64,000 nt of DNA, taken from contig NZ_AP027368.1 in the NCBI RefSeq assembly GCF_030296015.1, forward strand, positions 4,140,839 to 4,204,838. Direction: 5' to 3'. The notes beneath the pieces are model-generated. The model saw nothing but the letters and a program-made list of their open reading frames with translations. It ran no database searches and was not told the origin of the DNA. This document shows positions 43,768-52,387 of this stretch, in pieces. Every line of letters starts with the position of its first letter. Positions within the stretch are counted from its first letter, which is position 1. The position numbers were made by a program, and so were the translations under genes. Source of the stretch: Ferrimonas sp. YFM. GTDB lineage: Bacteria; Pseudomonadota; Gammaproteobacteria; Enterobacterales; Shewanellaceae.

Positions 43768-44463
43768 TTAGTGTACATCTCGCCAGTATTCCTTCTTCAA
43801 CAGGTAAGCGATGATAAAGAAGATAAACAGGAAACCCAGTACCCATTTGCCGAGACGTTCACGCTCCAGCTTCACCGGCTCACCGGTGTAGGCCAGGAAG
43901 TTGGTGATGTCACGAACATACTGATCGTACTCCTCGGCAGTCAGAGAACCGCCGGTCGCCACTATGGTGCCATCTTCCTGCAGCACCGGAGTGCCTTGCA
44001 GCCCCTCCAGCACATGAGGCATGCCCACGGCAGGGAACACCAGGTTGTTGACGCCGAATGGACGGCTCTCATCCACATAGAAGGTCTTCAGATAGGAGTA
44101 GATCCAGTCCGGGCTCTTCAGACGGGCTTCCAGAGTCAGATCCGGTGGCGCCGCACCAAACCACTGGGCACCGTCATCAGTGCTCAGGGCCGTGGTGATC
44201 TGCTCACCCACCTTGGCATCGGTGTGAATCAGGGCGCTGACCTCATCTTCGGTCATCTCCAGATCGTCGGCGATGCGCTGATAGCGCTGGTACTGCAGGC
44301 TGTGACAGCCGGCGCAGTTGTCCATAAACGCCTGGGCGCCACGCTTGAGAGAGTCCTTATCGGTCAGGTCGATGTTGGCGCTGACCACGTGTTCATTGTT
44401 GCCACCGGCGGCGTATGCCAGGGCCGGCAGGCAAGCGATCAATACTGCGAATACCTTTTTCAT
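43768..44463 (-). CDS. petC: Ubiquinol-cytochrome c reductase, cytochrome c1
   Basis: Covalent-haem subunit of the bc1 complex. 231 aa: signal peptide MKKVFAVLIACLPALAYA, haem motif CAGCHS (about 54-59), axial Met probably in the PAVGMPHV region, C-terminal membrane anchor WVLGFLFIFFIIAYLL. The ATG shares one base with the petB stop; the longer frame to 44805 is a shadow. Confidence 0.96.
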   Translation of the reverse strand: MKKVFAVLIACLPALAYAAGGNNEHVVSANIDLTDKDSLKRGAQAFMDNCAGCHSLQYQRYQRIADDLEMTEDEVSALIHTDAKVGEQITTALSTDDGAQWFGAAPPDLTLEARLKSPDWIYSYLKTFYVDESRPFGVNNLVFPAVGMPHVLEGLQGTPVLQEDGTIVATGGSLTAEEYDQYVRDITNFLAYTGEPVKLERERLGKWVLGFLFIFFIIAYLLKKEYWRDVH

Positions 44464-45674
44464 TAGCCTGTCACCCTCTCTGGAACCGGTTTGCACTTTT
44501 CGTTCTTGCTGTAGACAAACAGCAATACGAAGAAGCCGAAGTAGCCCAGGGTACAGACTCGGGCCAGCAGGGTCAGGGCAGGAGTGGCCTGAACTGCGCC
44601 CAGGTAACCCAGGATGATGAAACACACCACGAATTGGGCCAGGTTCAGCTTGTGCAGACCGCTGCGGTAGCGGATGGACTTCACCTTGCAGCGATCCAGC
44701 CAGGGCAGTACGAAGAGGACGCCGATGGCCGCACCCATGCCGACCACACCCAGCAACTTGTCTGGAATGGCACGCAGGATGGCGTAGAAGGGGGTGAAGT
44801 ACCACACCGGAGCGATGTGCTCAGGGGTCTTCAGCGGGTTGGCCGCTTCGAAGTTAGGACGTTCCAGGAAGTAGCCGCCGCCTTCAGGCATGAAGAACAG
44901 CACGTAGCAGAACAGAATCAGGAAGCCCGCCACGCCCATGATGTCCTTCACGGTGTAGTAGGGGTGGAAGGGGATTGCATCCACAGGCCAGCCGTCCGGG
45001 CCCTTGTTCTTCTTCACTTCGATGCCATCAGGGTTGTTGGAACCCACTTCGTGCAGGGCGATGATGTGCAGGAACACCAGCACCACCAGCACCAGAGGCA
45101 GGGCAATCACGTGCAGGGCGAAGAAACGGTTCAGGGTGGCGCCGGACACCACGTAGTCACCACGGATCCACAGGGTCAGGTCATCGCCAATCACCGGAAT
45201 GGCACCGAACAGGGAGATGATCACCTGGGCACCCCAGTAGGACATCTGGCCCCAGGGCAGCAGGTAGCCCATAAAGGCTTCGGCCATCAGGATCAGGAAG
45301 ATCAGCATGCCGAAAATCCACAGCAGTTCACGCGGCTTCTGGTAGGAGCCGTACATCATGCCGCGGAACATATGCAGATACACCACCACGAAGAAGGCGG
45401 ACGCACCGGTGGAGTGCATGTAGCGCAGCAGCCAACCGTACTCCACATCACGCATGATGTACTCCACAGAGGCGAAGGCGCCTTCTGCGGTGGGCACGTA
45501 GTTCATGGTCAGCCACACACCGGTGAGCAGCTGGTTTACCAGTACCAGCATCGCCAGAGAGCCGAAGTAGTACCAGAAGTTGAAGTTTTTGGGAGCGGGA
45601 TACTGGCCAACATGCTTGTTGTAGGTGGCCGTCATCGGGATCCGCTCGTCGATCCAGTCAATGATCTTTTTCAT
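44463..45674 (-). CDS. petB: Ubiquinol-cytochrome c reductase, cytochrome b
   Basis: Haem-b subunit with the quinol oxidation and quinone reduction sites. 403 aa, eight helices. Haem-ligand histidines in RYMHSTGASAFFVVVYLHM and FALHVIALPLVLVVLVFLH; the Qo-site PEW-like motif appears as PVWYFTPFYAILRA region. It begins 2 nt after petA. Confidence 0.97.
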   Translation of the reverse strand: MKKIIDWIDERIPMTATYNKHVGQYPAPKNFNFWYYFGSLAMLVLVNQLLTGVWLTMNYVPTAEGAFASVEYIMRDVEYGWLLRYMHSTGASAFFVVVYLHMFRGMMYGSYQKPRELLWIFGMLIFLILMAEAFMGYLLPWGQMSYWGAQVIISLFGAIPVIGDDLTLWIRGDYVVSGATLNRFFALHVIALPLVLVVLVFLHIIALHEVGSNNPDGIEVKKNKGPDGWPVDAIPFHPYYTVKDIMGVAGFLILFCYVLFFMPEGGGYFLERPNFEAANPLKTPEHIAPVWYFTPFYAILRAIPDKLLGVVGMGAAIGVLFVLPWLDRCKVKSIRYRSGLHKLNLAQFVVCFIILGYLGAVQATPALTLLARVCTLGYFGFFVLLFVYSKNEKCKPVPERVTG

Positions 45675-45676
45675 AA

Positions 45677-46267
45677 TCAGGCCGTCCCCTTCTCAATACC
45701 GACCAGGATGGTGTTCTCATCCACATAGGTGTGAGGCGGAATCACCAGGTTCAGCGGGGCAGGTACGCCCTGGAACACCCGGCCAGCCATGTCGAACTTG
45801 GAGCCGTGACAGGGACAGAAAAATCCGGAAGCAACGCCTTCGACCTGCTGGCCAAAGGTGTCGGGTTGATAGGTTGGGGAGCACCCGAGGTGGGTACACA
45901 GGCCTACGGCCACAAAGTACTCATCTTTGATGGAACGGAAGGCGTTCTGGGCATACTCGGGCTGTTGAGGTTCAACAGACTCCGGGTCACGCAGCTGGTC
46001 AGCCAGCTTGGTCAGGCCATCCAGTACCTCCGGGGTACGACGTACGATCCATACCGGCTTGCCGCGCCACTCGACACGCAGAAGCTGGCCTGGTTCCAAT
46101 TTACTGATGTTGACTTCTACTGGAGCGCCGGCGGCTTTCGCCTTGGCACTCGGGTTCCATGATTTGATAAATGGAACCGCAACAGCAGCGGCGCCGACAC
46201 TGCCCACTACGGCTGTAGCAGCGGTCAGGAATCTGCGACGTCCATTATCGACAGGCGCATTGCTCAT
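45677..46267 (-). CDS. petA: Rieske iron-sulfur subunit of cytochrome bc1
   Basis: 196 aa. Twin-arginine-type N-terminus (NGRRRFLTAATAVVGSVGAA) that stays as membrane anchor; the 2Fe-2S ligands are CTHLGC and CPCHGS. First gene of petABC, so the complex passes electrons from ubiquinol to c-type cytochromes. Confidence 0.97.
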   Translation of the reverse strand: MSNAPVDNGRRRFLTAATAVVGSVGAAAVAVPFIKSWNPSAKAKAAGAPVEVNISKLEPGQLLRVEWRGKPVWIVRRTPEVLDGLTKLADQLRDPESVEPQQPEYAQNAFRSIKDEYFVAVGLCTHLGCSPTYQPDTFGQQVEGVASGFFCPCHGSKFDMAGRVFQGVPAPLNLVIPPHTYVDENTILVGIEKGTA

Positions 46268-46369
46268 CCACTAAATCTCCCATTAGGGTCTGCTTATTTT
46301 TTAGTCTTTCCGAGCAGGGAGTCACCCCAAAGTGGTCTTTTGGTACCGCTAAAGCTCGGTCGCGCGCCC

Positions 46370-46375
46370 ATTATA
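46370..46375 (-). promoter_or_regulatory. Candidate -10 of the pet operon
   Basis: Minus strand TATAAT about 100 nt before the petA ATG; no good -35 at 17 nt. A perfect 7-bp inverted repeat (TATTGTT/AACAATA, 46413-46432) lies about 40 nt upstream and could be an activator site. Confidence 0.45.
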
Positions 46376-46502
46376 TAGAAAAATTAGAGATAGATCATAC
46401 TTTCCGTGGGGATATTGTTCTGAATAACAATAATTTGGAAACATGAATACGAGATAACTTTACAAAACAGCAGATTGCGCCTTGTTTTGTGAGGTGCATA
46501 AA

Positions 46503-46529
46503 AAAACCCGCTGCCAGGCAGCGGGTTTT
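46503..46529 (-). terminator. Terminator after rpsI
   Basis: Minus strand AAAACCCGCTGCC-TG-GCAGCGGGTTTT followed by TTT; 22 nt past the rpsI stop. Confidence 0.94.
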
Positions 46530-46551
46530 CCAGTCCGAAGTTCCGGGCGAA

Positions 46552-46944
46552 TTAACGCTTGGAGAACTGAGGACGACGACGTGCTTTGCGCAGACCAACT
46601 TTCTTACGCTCAACCTCACGGGCGTCACGAGTAACGAAGCCAGCTTTACGCAGAACAGGACGCAGAGTCTCATCGTACTCCATCAGGGCACGGGTGATAC
46701 CGTGACGGATAGCACCGGCTTGGCCAGTGGTACCGCCGCCCTGAACGGTGACGTAGATGTCCAGCTTCTCCAGCATTTCAACCAGCTCGAGAGGCTGACG
46801 AACTACCATACGAGCAGTCTCACGACCGAAGTAGGTGTCCAGAGTACGCTTGTTAACAGTGATGTTACCACTGCCAGCTTTGATGAATACGCGAGCGGTA
46901 GAGCTCTTGCGGCGGCCAGTGCCGTAGTATTGAGTTTGTGCCAT
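46552..46944 (-). CDS. rpsI: 30S ribosomal protein S9 (uS9)
   Basis: 130 aa from [19 protein letters not shown], the same length as E. coli; the ATG two codons earlier is discounted. The C-terminal [12 protein letters not shown] tail reaches the P-site tRNA anticodon. Second gene of the rplM-rpsI operon, 16 nt after rplM. Confidence 0.98.
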   Translation of the reverse strand: MAQTQYYGTGRRKSSTARVFIKAGSGNITVNKRTLDTYFGRETARMVVRQPLELVEMLEKLDIYVTVQGGGTTGQAGAIRHGITRALMEYDETLRPVLRKAGFVTRDAREVERKKVGLRKARRRPQFSKR

Positions 46945-46960
46945 TGCCAAAATCTCCGTA

Positions 46961-47389
46961 TTAGATGTCTAGTACTTGAGGCTGTTGAGCAGCGTGTGCG
47001 TGCTCGGCGCCGGCGTACACTTTCAGCTTACGGAACATGGCGCGGCCCAGAGGACCCTTCGGCAGCATGCCCTTAACCGCTTTCTCGATGATCATCTCAG
47101 GCTTGCGAGCCTGCAGATCAGCGAAGTTGATCTCTTTGATACCGCCAGGGTAACCAGAGTGGCTGTAGTACATCTTGTCCTGAGACTTGTTACCGGTAAC
47201 GGTAACTTTCTCAGCGTTGATGATTACGATGTAGTCACCAGTGTCAACGTGAGGGGTGTACTCAGGCTTGTGCTTGCCGCGCAGGCGACGAGCAACTTCA
47301 GTGGCCAGACGACCCAGAGTTTTGCCATCGGCATCGATGACGAACCAGTCACGCTGAACGCTTTCTGGTTTTGCAGTAAAGGTTTTCAT
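46961..47389 (-). CDS. rplM: 50S ribosomal protein L13 (uL13)
   Basis: 142 aa, E. coli length. [20 protein letters not shown] start, [12 protein letters not shown], and the [20 protein letters not shown] block. In E. coli L13 represses its own operon through the mRNA leader; here a long hairpin lies in the equivalent leader. Confidence 0.98.
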   Translation of the reverse strand: MKTFTAKPESVQRDWFVIDADGKTLGRLATEVARRLRGKHKPEYTPHVDTGDYIVIINAEKVTVTGNKSQDKMYYSHSGYPGGIKEINFADLQARKPEMIIEKAVKGMLPKGPLGRAMFRKLKVYAGAEHAHAAQQPQVLDI

Positions 47390-47423
47390 CTAACTAATAA
47401 CCCAAATTAGCTGTTACACATCA

Positions 47424-47449
47424 GTACAATGTCGGGGCCGACACTGTAC
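47424..47449 (-). promoter_or_regulatory. rplM leader hairpin, possible L13 autoregulation site
   Basis: Minus strand GTACAGTGTCGG-CC-CCGACATTGTAC is a 12-bp stem with one G-U pair and a 2-nt loop, ending 34 nt before the rplM ATG. It has no T run. A -10-like TATAAT (minus, 47547-47542) lies about 95 nt further upstream. Confidence 0.55.
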
Positions 47450-47627
47450 GCTATGTTGGTTTCTTCCGTGCCCCTTCGAACACGTCGCAAACCGAGTGTC
47501 TGGTTGAATAATCAACCATTCGTAACGTGGGCAGGGCGCGAATTATAGAGTAAGGCGAGCCAAAAATCACCCGTTTTTTGCAGGAAAACGGTGGTTTTGG
47601 CCCAGCTTCAGCGTCGGCGGGCCAAAA

Positions 47628-48737
47628 TCATGGTAAGTGAGGGCGGGCCAGGTAGTCGTGACTCTGCATCTCCTGCAGCCGGCTCAGGCAGCGGCGGAAC
47701 TCAAACTCCAGGCCTCCACCGGCGTAGATCCGCTCCAGAGGCACCTCGCTGGAGATGATCAGCTTGACCCCTCGTTCATAGAACTCATCCACCAGGGCCA
47801 GGAAACGGCGGGCGATGTCGTCCCCGGTCTGTTGGGCCCCCATGGCGGTGAGGCCACTCATCAATACGGTGTGATAGCAGCGGGCCAGCTCCATGTAGTC
47901 CACCTGGCTTCTGGGGCCATCACACAGGGCGAGGAAATCCGCCAGCAACACCCCATCCGCTTCCCGGCGTACGGGGATGAAGCGCCCCTCCACCTCAATG
48001 GTGCCTCCGACCCGTCCCTCCTCCGGGGCCAGTTGTTCGAAGTAACAGTGCAGATTGGTGTCCGCCTGCTCATCCAGGGGGTGGTGGAAGATCTCCGCCT
48101 GTTCCAGGGCCCTCAGGCGATAGTCGATGCCATGATCCACATTGACCACCTGACAGTGGGTCTCAATAAGATCGATGGCGGGCAGGAAACGGGCACGCTG
48201 CAAACCGTTGCGGTAGAGCTCTGCCGGGGGAATGTTGGAGGTGGCCACCAGCACCACCCCCCGCTCAAACAGGGCCCTTAGCAGCCCCGCCAACAGCATG
48301 GCATCGGTGATGTCCGACACAAAAAATTCATCGAAGCAGATCACCTCCGCTTCGGCGGCCAGGGCATCGGCCACCGCCTCCAGGGGATTGGCCTGGCCCT
48401 TAAGCCTGTCCAGCTCCCGGTGCACCCGGTGCATGAAGCGGTGAAAATGGATGCGCAGTTTGCGCTCGATGGGCAGGACCTCGTAGAAGGTGTCCACCAG
48501 ATAGGTCTTGCCCCGGCCTACTCCACCCCAGAAGTAGAGGCCCTGAACCTGGGTCGGCGCATCCCCCTTGCCAAACAGCCGGGACAGCAGCCCGGGCCTG
48601 GGGGCCTGTTGACGTTGAATCAGCTTCTCATACAGAGACTGAAGATGTTCAACCGCCTGCCTCTGGGCAGGATCTTCATGGAAATCTGGGCGTTGCAGAT
48701 CCGCCTGATAACGCTCTAGGGGGGTCGCCTGCGGCAC
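47628..48737 (-). CDS. zapE: Cell division protein ZapE (AFG1-like ATPase)
   Basis: 369 aa (E. coli 375). AAA-type ATPase: Walker A WGGVGRGKTYLVDTFYE, Walker B VICFDEFFVSDI, sensor VATSNIPPAELYRNGL. It associates with FtsZ under low-oxygen or heat stress in E. coli. It diverges from zapG, as in E. coli. Confidence 0.95.
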   Translation of the reverse strand: MPQATPLERYQADLQRPDFHEDPAQRQAVEHLQSLYEKLIQRQQAPRPGLLSRLFGKGDAPTQVQGLYFWGGVGRGKTYLVDTFYEVLPIERKLRIHFHRFMHRVHRELDRLKGQANPLEAVADALAAEAEVICFDEFFVSDITDAMLLAGLLRALFERGVVLVATSNIPPAELYRNGLQRARFLPAIDLIETHCQVVNVDHGIDYRLRALEQAEIFHHPLDEQADTNLHCYFEQLAPEEGRVGGTIEVEGRFIPVRREADGVLLADFLALCDGPRSQVDYMELARCYHTVLMSGLTAMGAQQTGDDIARRFLALVDEFYERGVKLIISSEVPLERIYAGGGLEFEFRRCLSRLQEMQSHDYLARPHLP

Positions 48738-48876
48738 GTCCTTGGCCCTCTCAACTGGTCTAAGCTTTGGGTCCGCATGGTACCACGGAGGGCGCAGCCG
48801 ATGTATAGTTGTTCTATAACAAGTACAATGCCCTCAAGTATTCAGACCCGAGCGCAGGGGTCGCCATGGAGTAGAT

Positions 48877-49266
48877 ATGAACGAAGTTTGGATTGTGTTG
48901 GCCTTTATCCTCGGAGCCGGGGTGGGCTATCTGATTCGCTGGAAGAGCGGCGGCAGTGCGGAGGAAGCCCCGCAACTGAAGCAGTCTCTGGAGCAGGCCA
49001 AGTTTGACCTGGAGCAGCAGCGTCAGGAGATGGCGGACTACTTTGAGCAGTCTCATGCCACCCTGTTGCAGCTGAGCCAGAATCTGGATAAGGCCAATAA
49101 ACTGTGGAACGACTCTGCGTCACACCTGTTTAACGAGCAACTCTCCACCGCCCAACTGCCCCTGCATGAGCCGGAGCCAGTGGTGATAGACAGTGAAGAG
49201 TTCCAGCCCAACGACTATGTTCAGGGCTCTCACGGAATCATTACACCCCGTAAAAAAGTAAGTTAA
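48877..49266 (+). CDS. zapG: ZapG/YhcB envelope-growth and division protein (DUF1043)
   Basis: 129 aa: N-terminal membrane helix VWIVLAFILGAGVGYLIRW, then a long coiled coil (about 30-85) with LEQAKFDLEQQRQEMADYF, and a disordered tail. YhcB links division and LPS/peptidoglycan synthesis in E. coli. Confidence 0.93.
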   Translation: MNEVWIVLAFILGAGVGYLIRWKSGGSAEEAPQLKQSLEQAKFDLEQQRQEMADYFEQSHATLLQLSQNLDKANKLWNDSASHLFNEQLSTAQLPLHEPEPVVIDSEEFQPNDYVQGSHGIITPRKKVS

Positions 49267-49342
49267 CAAGCGGAACTAAAACGGCGGCAGGCTGTCCGAA
49301 AGCAAGTAGACAAATTTGCTGATATACGGAGAGTTTTTATAG

Positions 49343-50704
49343 ATGAAAAAGTCTGTCGCTGTTTTGACCGCCGCTTTATTATCTGCCGGTCTTTCTCTGT
49401 TTCCGGCCACTAGCCAGGCGGCGTTGCCCATGGTGGTGGACGGGCAGCAGTTGCCCAGCCTGGCTCCGATGATTGAGCAGGTGGGCCCCGCCGTTGTGTC
49501 GGTTTCCGTATCAGGAACCCAGGTCTCCCGTCAGGAGATTCCCGAGCCCTTCCGTTACTTCTTTGGTCCCAACGCTCCCCGCGAGCGGGTTCAGGAGCGC
49601 CCCTTCCGCGGCCTGGGCTCAGGTGTGATCATCGACGCGGACGATGGCTACATCGTCACCAACCACCACGTGATTGATGGTGCAGACAAGATTCTCATCA
49701 GCCTGGCCGACGGCCGGGAGTTTGAAGCCAAGCTGATCGGCTCCGATCAGAGCAGTGACGTGGCCCTGCTTCAGGTGGAAGCCGATGATCTGACCGAAGT
49801 GAAGCTGGCCAAGTCCGACGAACTGCGCGTGGGCGATTTCGCCGTGGCCATCGGTAACCCCTTTGGTCTGGGCCAGACCGTCACCTCCGGCATCGTCAGC
49901 GCCCTGGGGCGCAGCGGCCTCAACATCGAAAGCCTGGAGAACTTCATCCAGACCGACGCCGCCATCAACAGCGGTAACTCAGGCGGCGCCCTGGTAAACC
50001 TCAATGGTGAGCTGATTGGCATCAACACCGCCATCCTGGCCCCCAGCGGCGGCAACGTCGGCATTGGCTTTGCCATCCCCTCCGACATGGTGAAGGGACT
50101 GGCTGAACAGATCATCGAATTCGGCGAAGTGCGCCGCGGCGTCCTCGGTGTTCTGGGTCGCGAACTGGACAACGAAACCGCCAAGCTGTTTGGCCTGGAA
50201 TCTCAACACGGTGCCTTCGTCAGCCAGGTTGTGCCCGATTCCGCCGCCGACAAGGCGGGCCTGAAGGCCGGCGACATCATCGTCTCCGTCAACGGTCGCA
50301 AGATCCGCACCTTCGCCGAATTGCGTGCCAAGGTGGCCACCATGGGCGCCGGCTCCAAGGTGAAGATCGGTGTCATCCGCGACGGCGATAAGGAGAACTT
50401 CAACGTCACCCTGAGCGAAGCGGAGGGGGAGAACGTCAAGGCCAGTGTGGTGCACCCTGCGCTGGAGGGCGCCAAGCTCTCCACCTACAGTCAGGATGGC
50501 ATTCAGGGTGTGGCCATTACCGAACTGGAGGAGCGCTCTCCGGCGGCCCGTCAGGGATTGCGCAAGGGTGACATCATCCTGGGCATCAACCGTGAGCGGG
50601 TGCAGAGCCTCAAGGAGCTGCGTGGCCTGCTGGAGGATTATGAAGGCGCCCTGGCCCTGAACATCCGCCGGGATGACGCCAACATGTACCTGATCATCCG
50701 CTAA
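49343..50704 (+). CDS. degQ: Periplasmic serine endoprotease DegQ/HtrA
   Basis: 453 aa: signal peptide MKKSVAVLTAALLSAGLSLF...SQA, trypsin-like domain with the triad His (TNHHVIDGADK), Asp (QSSDVALL) and Ser (NSGNSGGALV), then two PDZ domains (about 265-355 and 370-450). Degrades or refolds misfolded envelope proteins. DegQ rather than DegP is favoured by the position next to degS and a shorter protease-PDZ layout, but the two are hard to separate. Confidence 0.93.
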   Translation: MKKSVAVLTAALLSAGLSLFPATSQAALPMVVDGQQLPSLAPMIEQVGPAVVSVSVSGTQVSRQEIPEPFRYFFGPNAPRERVQERPFRGLGSGVIIDADDGYIVTNHHVIDGADKILISLADGREFEAKLIGSDQSSDVALLQVEADDLTEVKLAKSDELRVGDFAVAIGNPFGLGQTVTSGIVSALGRSGLNIESLENFIQTDAAINSGNSGGALVNLNGELIGINTAILAPSGGNVGIGFAIPSDMVKGLAEQIIEFGEVRRGVLGVLGRELDNETAKLFGLESQHGAFVSQVVPDSAADKAGLKAGDIIVSVNGRKIRTFAELRAKVATMGAGSKVKIGVIRDGDKENFNVTLSEAEGENVKASVVHPALEGAKLSTYSQDGIQGVAITELEERSPAARQGLRKGDIILGINRERVQSLKELRGLLEDYEGALALNIRRDDANMYLIIR

Positions 50705-50717
50705 GGATGGAATCAGC

Positions 50718-50748
50718 AAAACGCCGCGGCCTGTCCGCGGCGTTTTTT
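50718..50748 (+). terminator. Terminator after degQ
   Basis: AAACGCCGCGG-CCTGT-CCGCGGCGTTT continuing TTTT, 14 nt after the stop. Confidence 0.94.
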
Positions 50749-50801
50749 ATCCAGTTTCGGCGATATGATATCCTATTGTTTTTCATCGGACCCTGAGCGT
50801 T

Positions 50802-51878
50802 ATGGCACGTCTACTTCTCTACATCGCTAAACCCATACTGGCCGGTTTGGTGCTGGCGTCAGCCATCGTCCTCCTGATCCCCAACCTGCGTCAGCAGTTG
50901 CCAGAGTTCAACTGGCCCACCAGTCAGGTGAACCGCAACAGCTTCTCCCACGCGGTGAAGCGCGCCTCACCGGCGGTGGTGAACATCTATACCCGCGTGC
51001 AGAACTCACAACTGCCCAGTCAGTCCACCAGTGCAGGCCTGGGCTCCGGCATCATCATGCGCGAAGACGGCTATGTGCTGACCAACTACCATGTGGTGAG
51101 CCGTGCCGACCTCATCTACGTGGCACTGCAGGATGGCCGCTGGGGCTCGGCGGTGATGATCGGCGCCGATCCCTGGACCGACCTGGCGGTGCTCTACCTG
51201 GATACCCAGGGCCAGAGCCTGCCCACCATCCCCTATGACCTGGACCGCACCACCGAAGTGGGCGACGCCGTGCTGGCCATTGGTAACCCCTATAACCTGG
51301 GACAAACCATCACCCAGGGGATCGTCAGTGCCCGCGGCCGCACCGGCCTGAGCTCCCAGTATCAGGACTTTATCCAGACCGACGCCGCCATCAACCAGGG
51401 CAACTCAGGCGGCGCCCTGGTGGACGCCGACGGCTACCTGGTCGGGGTCAACACCGCCAACTACAACGTTCGCGGTGAGAGTGGCCTGGGGATCAACTTC
51501 GCCATCCCGCTGCAGCTGGCCAATAACATCATGCAGAAACTGATCAAGGATGGCCGGGTTATCCGGGGACACCTGGGCGTTTCCGCAGCCAATGTGGATG
51601 TTACCCGCTCTCAGCTGATGGGACTGAACGACGTGCAGGGGGTGATTCTGACTGGAATCGATCGTAATGGACCGGCCCACCAGGCCGGACTCCTGCCTGG
51701 AGACGTCATCATCGACGTGAACGGGCAGCCCCTGAAGGGGGTCAATGCCATGATGGATGACATTGCTGAAACGCCGCCGGGCACAGAAATGAACATGACC
51801 CTGATCCGCGAAGGCAAGAGATTGCAATTGCCGGTGACCATAGGTGAAAAGCCCCCCTATCAGGGGCCGGAAAGATAA
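50802..51878 (+). CDS. degS: Inner-membrane site-1 protease DegS
   Basis: Senses misfolded outer-membrane porins and cuts RseA to release sigma E. 358 aa: membrane anchor PILAGLVLASAIVLLIPNL, triad His (LTNYHVVSRAD), Asp (PWTDLAVLY) and Ser (NQGNSGGALV), and a single PDZ domain, which distinguishes it from DegQ. E. coli DegS has 355 aa. Confidence 0.96.
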   Translation: MARLLLYIAKPILAGLVLASAIVLLIPNLRQQLPEFNWPTSQVNRNSFSHAVKRASPAVVNIYTRVQNSQLPSQSTSAGLGSGIIMREDGYVLTNYHVVSRADLIYVALQDGRWGSAVMIGADPWTDLAVLYLDTQGQSLPTIPYDLDRTTEVGDAVLAIGNPYNLGQTITQGIVSARGRTGLSSQYQDFIQTDAAINQGNSGGALVDADGYLVGVNTANYNVRGESGLGINFAIPLQLANNIMQKLIKDGRVIRGHLGVSAANVDVTRSQLMGLNDVQGVILTGIDRNGPAHQAGLLPGDVIIDVNGQPLKGVNAMMDDIAETPPGTEMNMTLIREGKRLQLPVTIGEKPPYQGPER

Positions 51879-51890
51879 CGCCGAAAAGAG

Positions 51891-51916
51891 AGGGGCTCGT
51901 TCGAGCCCCTTTTTTA
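51891..51916 (+). terminator. Terminator after degS
   Basis: AGGGGCTCG-TT-CGAGCCCCT followed by TTTTTT. It reaches into the stop region of the convergent ogt gene. Confidence 0.92.
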
Positions 51917-52387
51917 TTGTCCGCGCTGTTCGTGACTGAGCAGCGCCTGCTTGATCGCCAGACCGCCGGCATAGCCGGTCAAGCTGCCACTGGCACCAAT
52001 GACCCGGTGACAGGGCACCACCAGGGCCACCGGGTTGCGGCCATTGGCGGCACCCACGGCCCTGACCGCCTTGGGGCGGCCGATCTGCCTGGCAATATCA
52101 CCATAGCTGCGAGTCTCGCCACTGGGAATGGTGGTCAGTGCCTGCCACACCTGGCGCTGAAACTCGGTCCCCACCATGTCCAGGGGCAGCTCAAACGAAT
52201 CCCGCTCCCCTGCGGCGTACTGCTGACATTGCTGTCGCACCTGCGCCAGGGCAGAGGCATCCCTTTGCCAGTGAGGTTCGGGCGTAACCGGCTGAGCCCC
52301 CTGCTGAAACGACAGCAGCGCCAGCCCCCTGTCGCTGACCGCCGCCAGGATCTCTCCCCAGGGGCTGTCCCACATATCGTATCTCAT
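51914..52387 (-). CDS. ogt: Methylated-DNA--protein-cysteine methyltransferase
   Basis: Suicide repair of O6-methylguanine. 157 aa from ATG 52387, which overlaps the preceding stop (ATGA); the longer frame to 52663 is a shadow. Active-site PCHRVIG with the acceptor Cys, and the helix-turn-helix Arg finger in RAVGAANGRNPVALVV. It is encoded immediately behind an Ada/AlkA fusion, so alkylation repair functions are grouped. Confidence 0.95.
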   Translation of the reverse strand: MRYDMWDSPWGEILAAVSDRGLALLSFQQGAQPVTPEPHWQRDASALAQVRQQCQQYAAGERDSFELPLDMVGTEFQRQVWQALTTIPSGETRSYGDIARQIGRPKAVRAVGAANGRNPVALVVPCHRVIGASGSLTGYAGGLAIKQALLSHEQRGQ

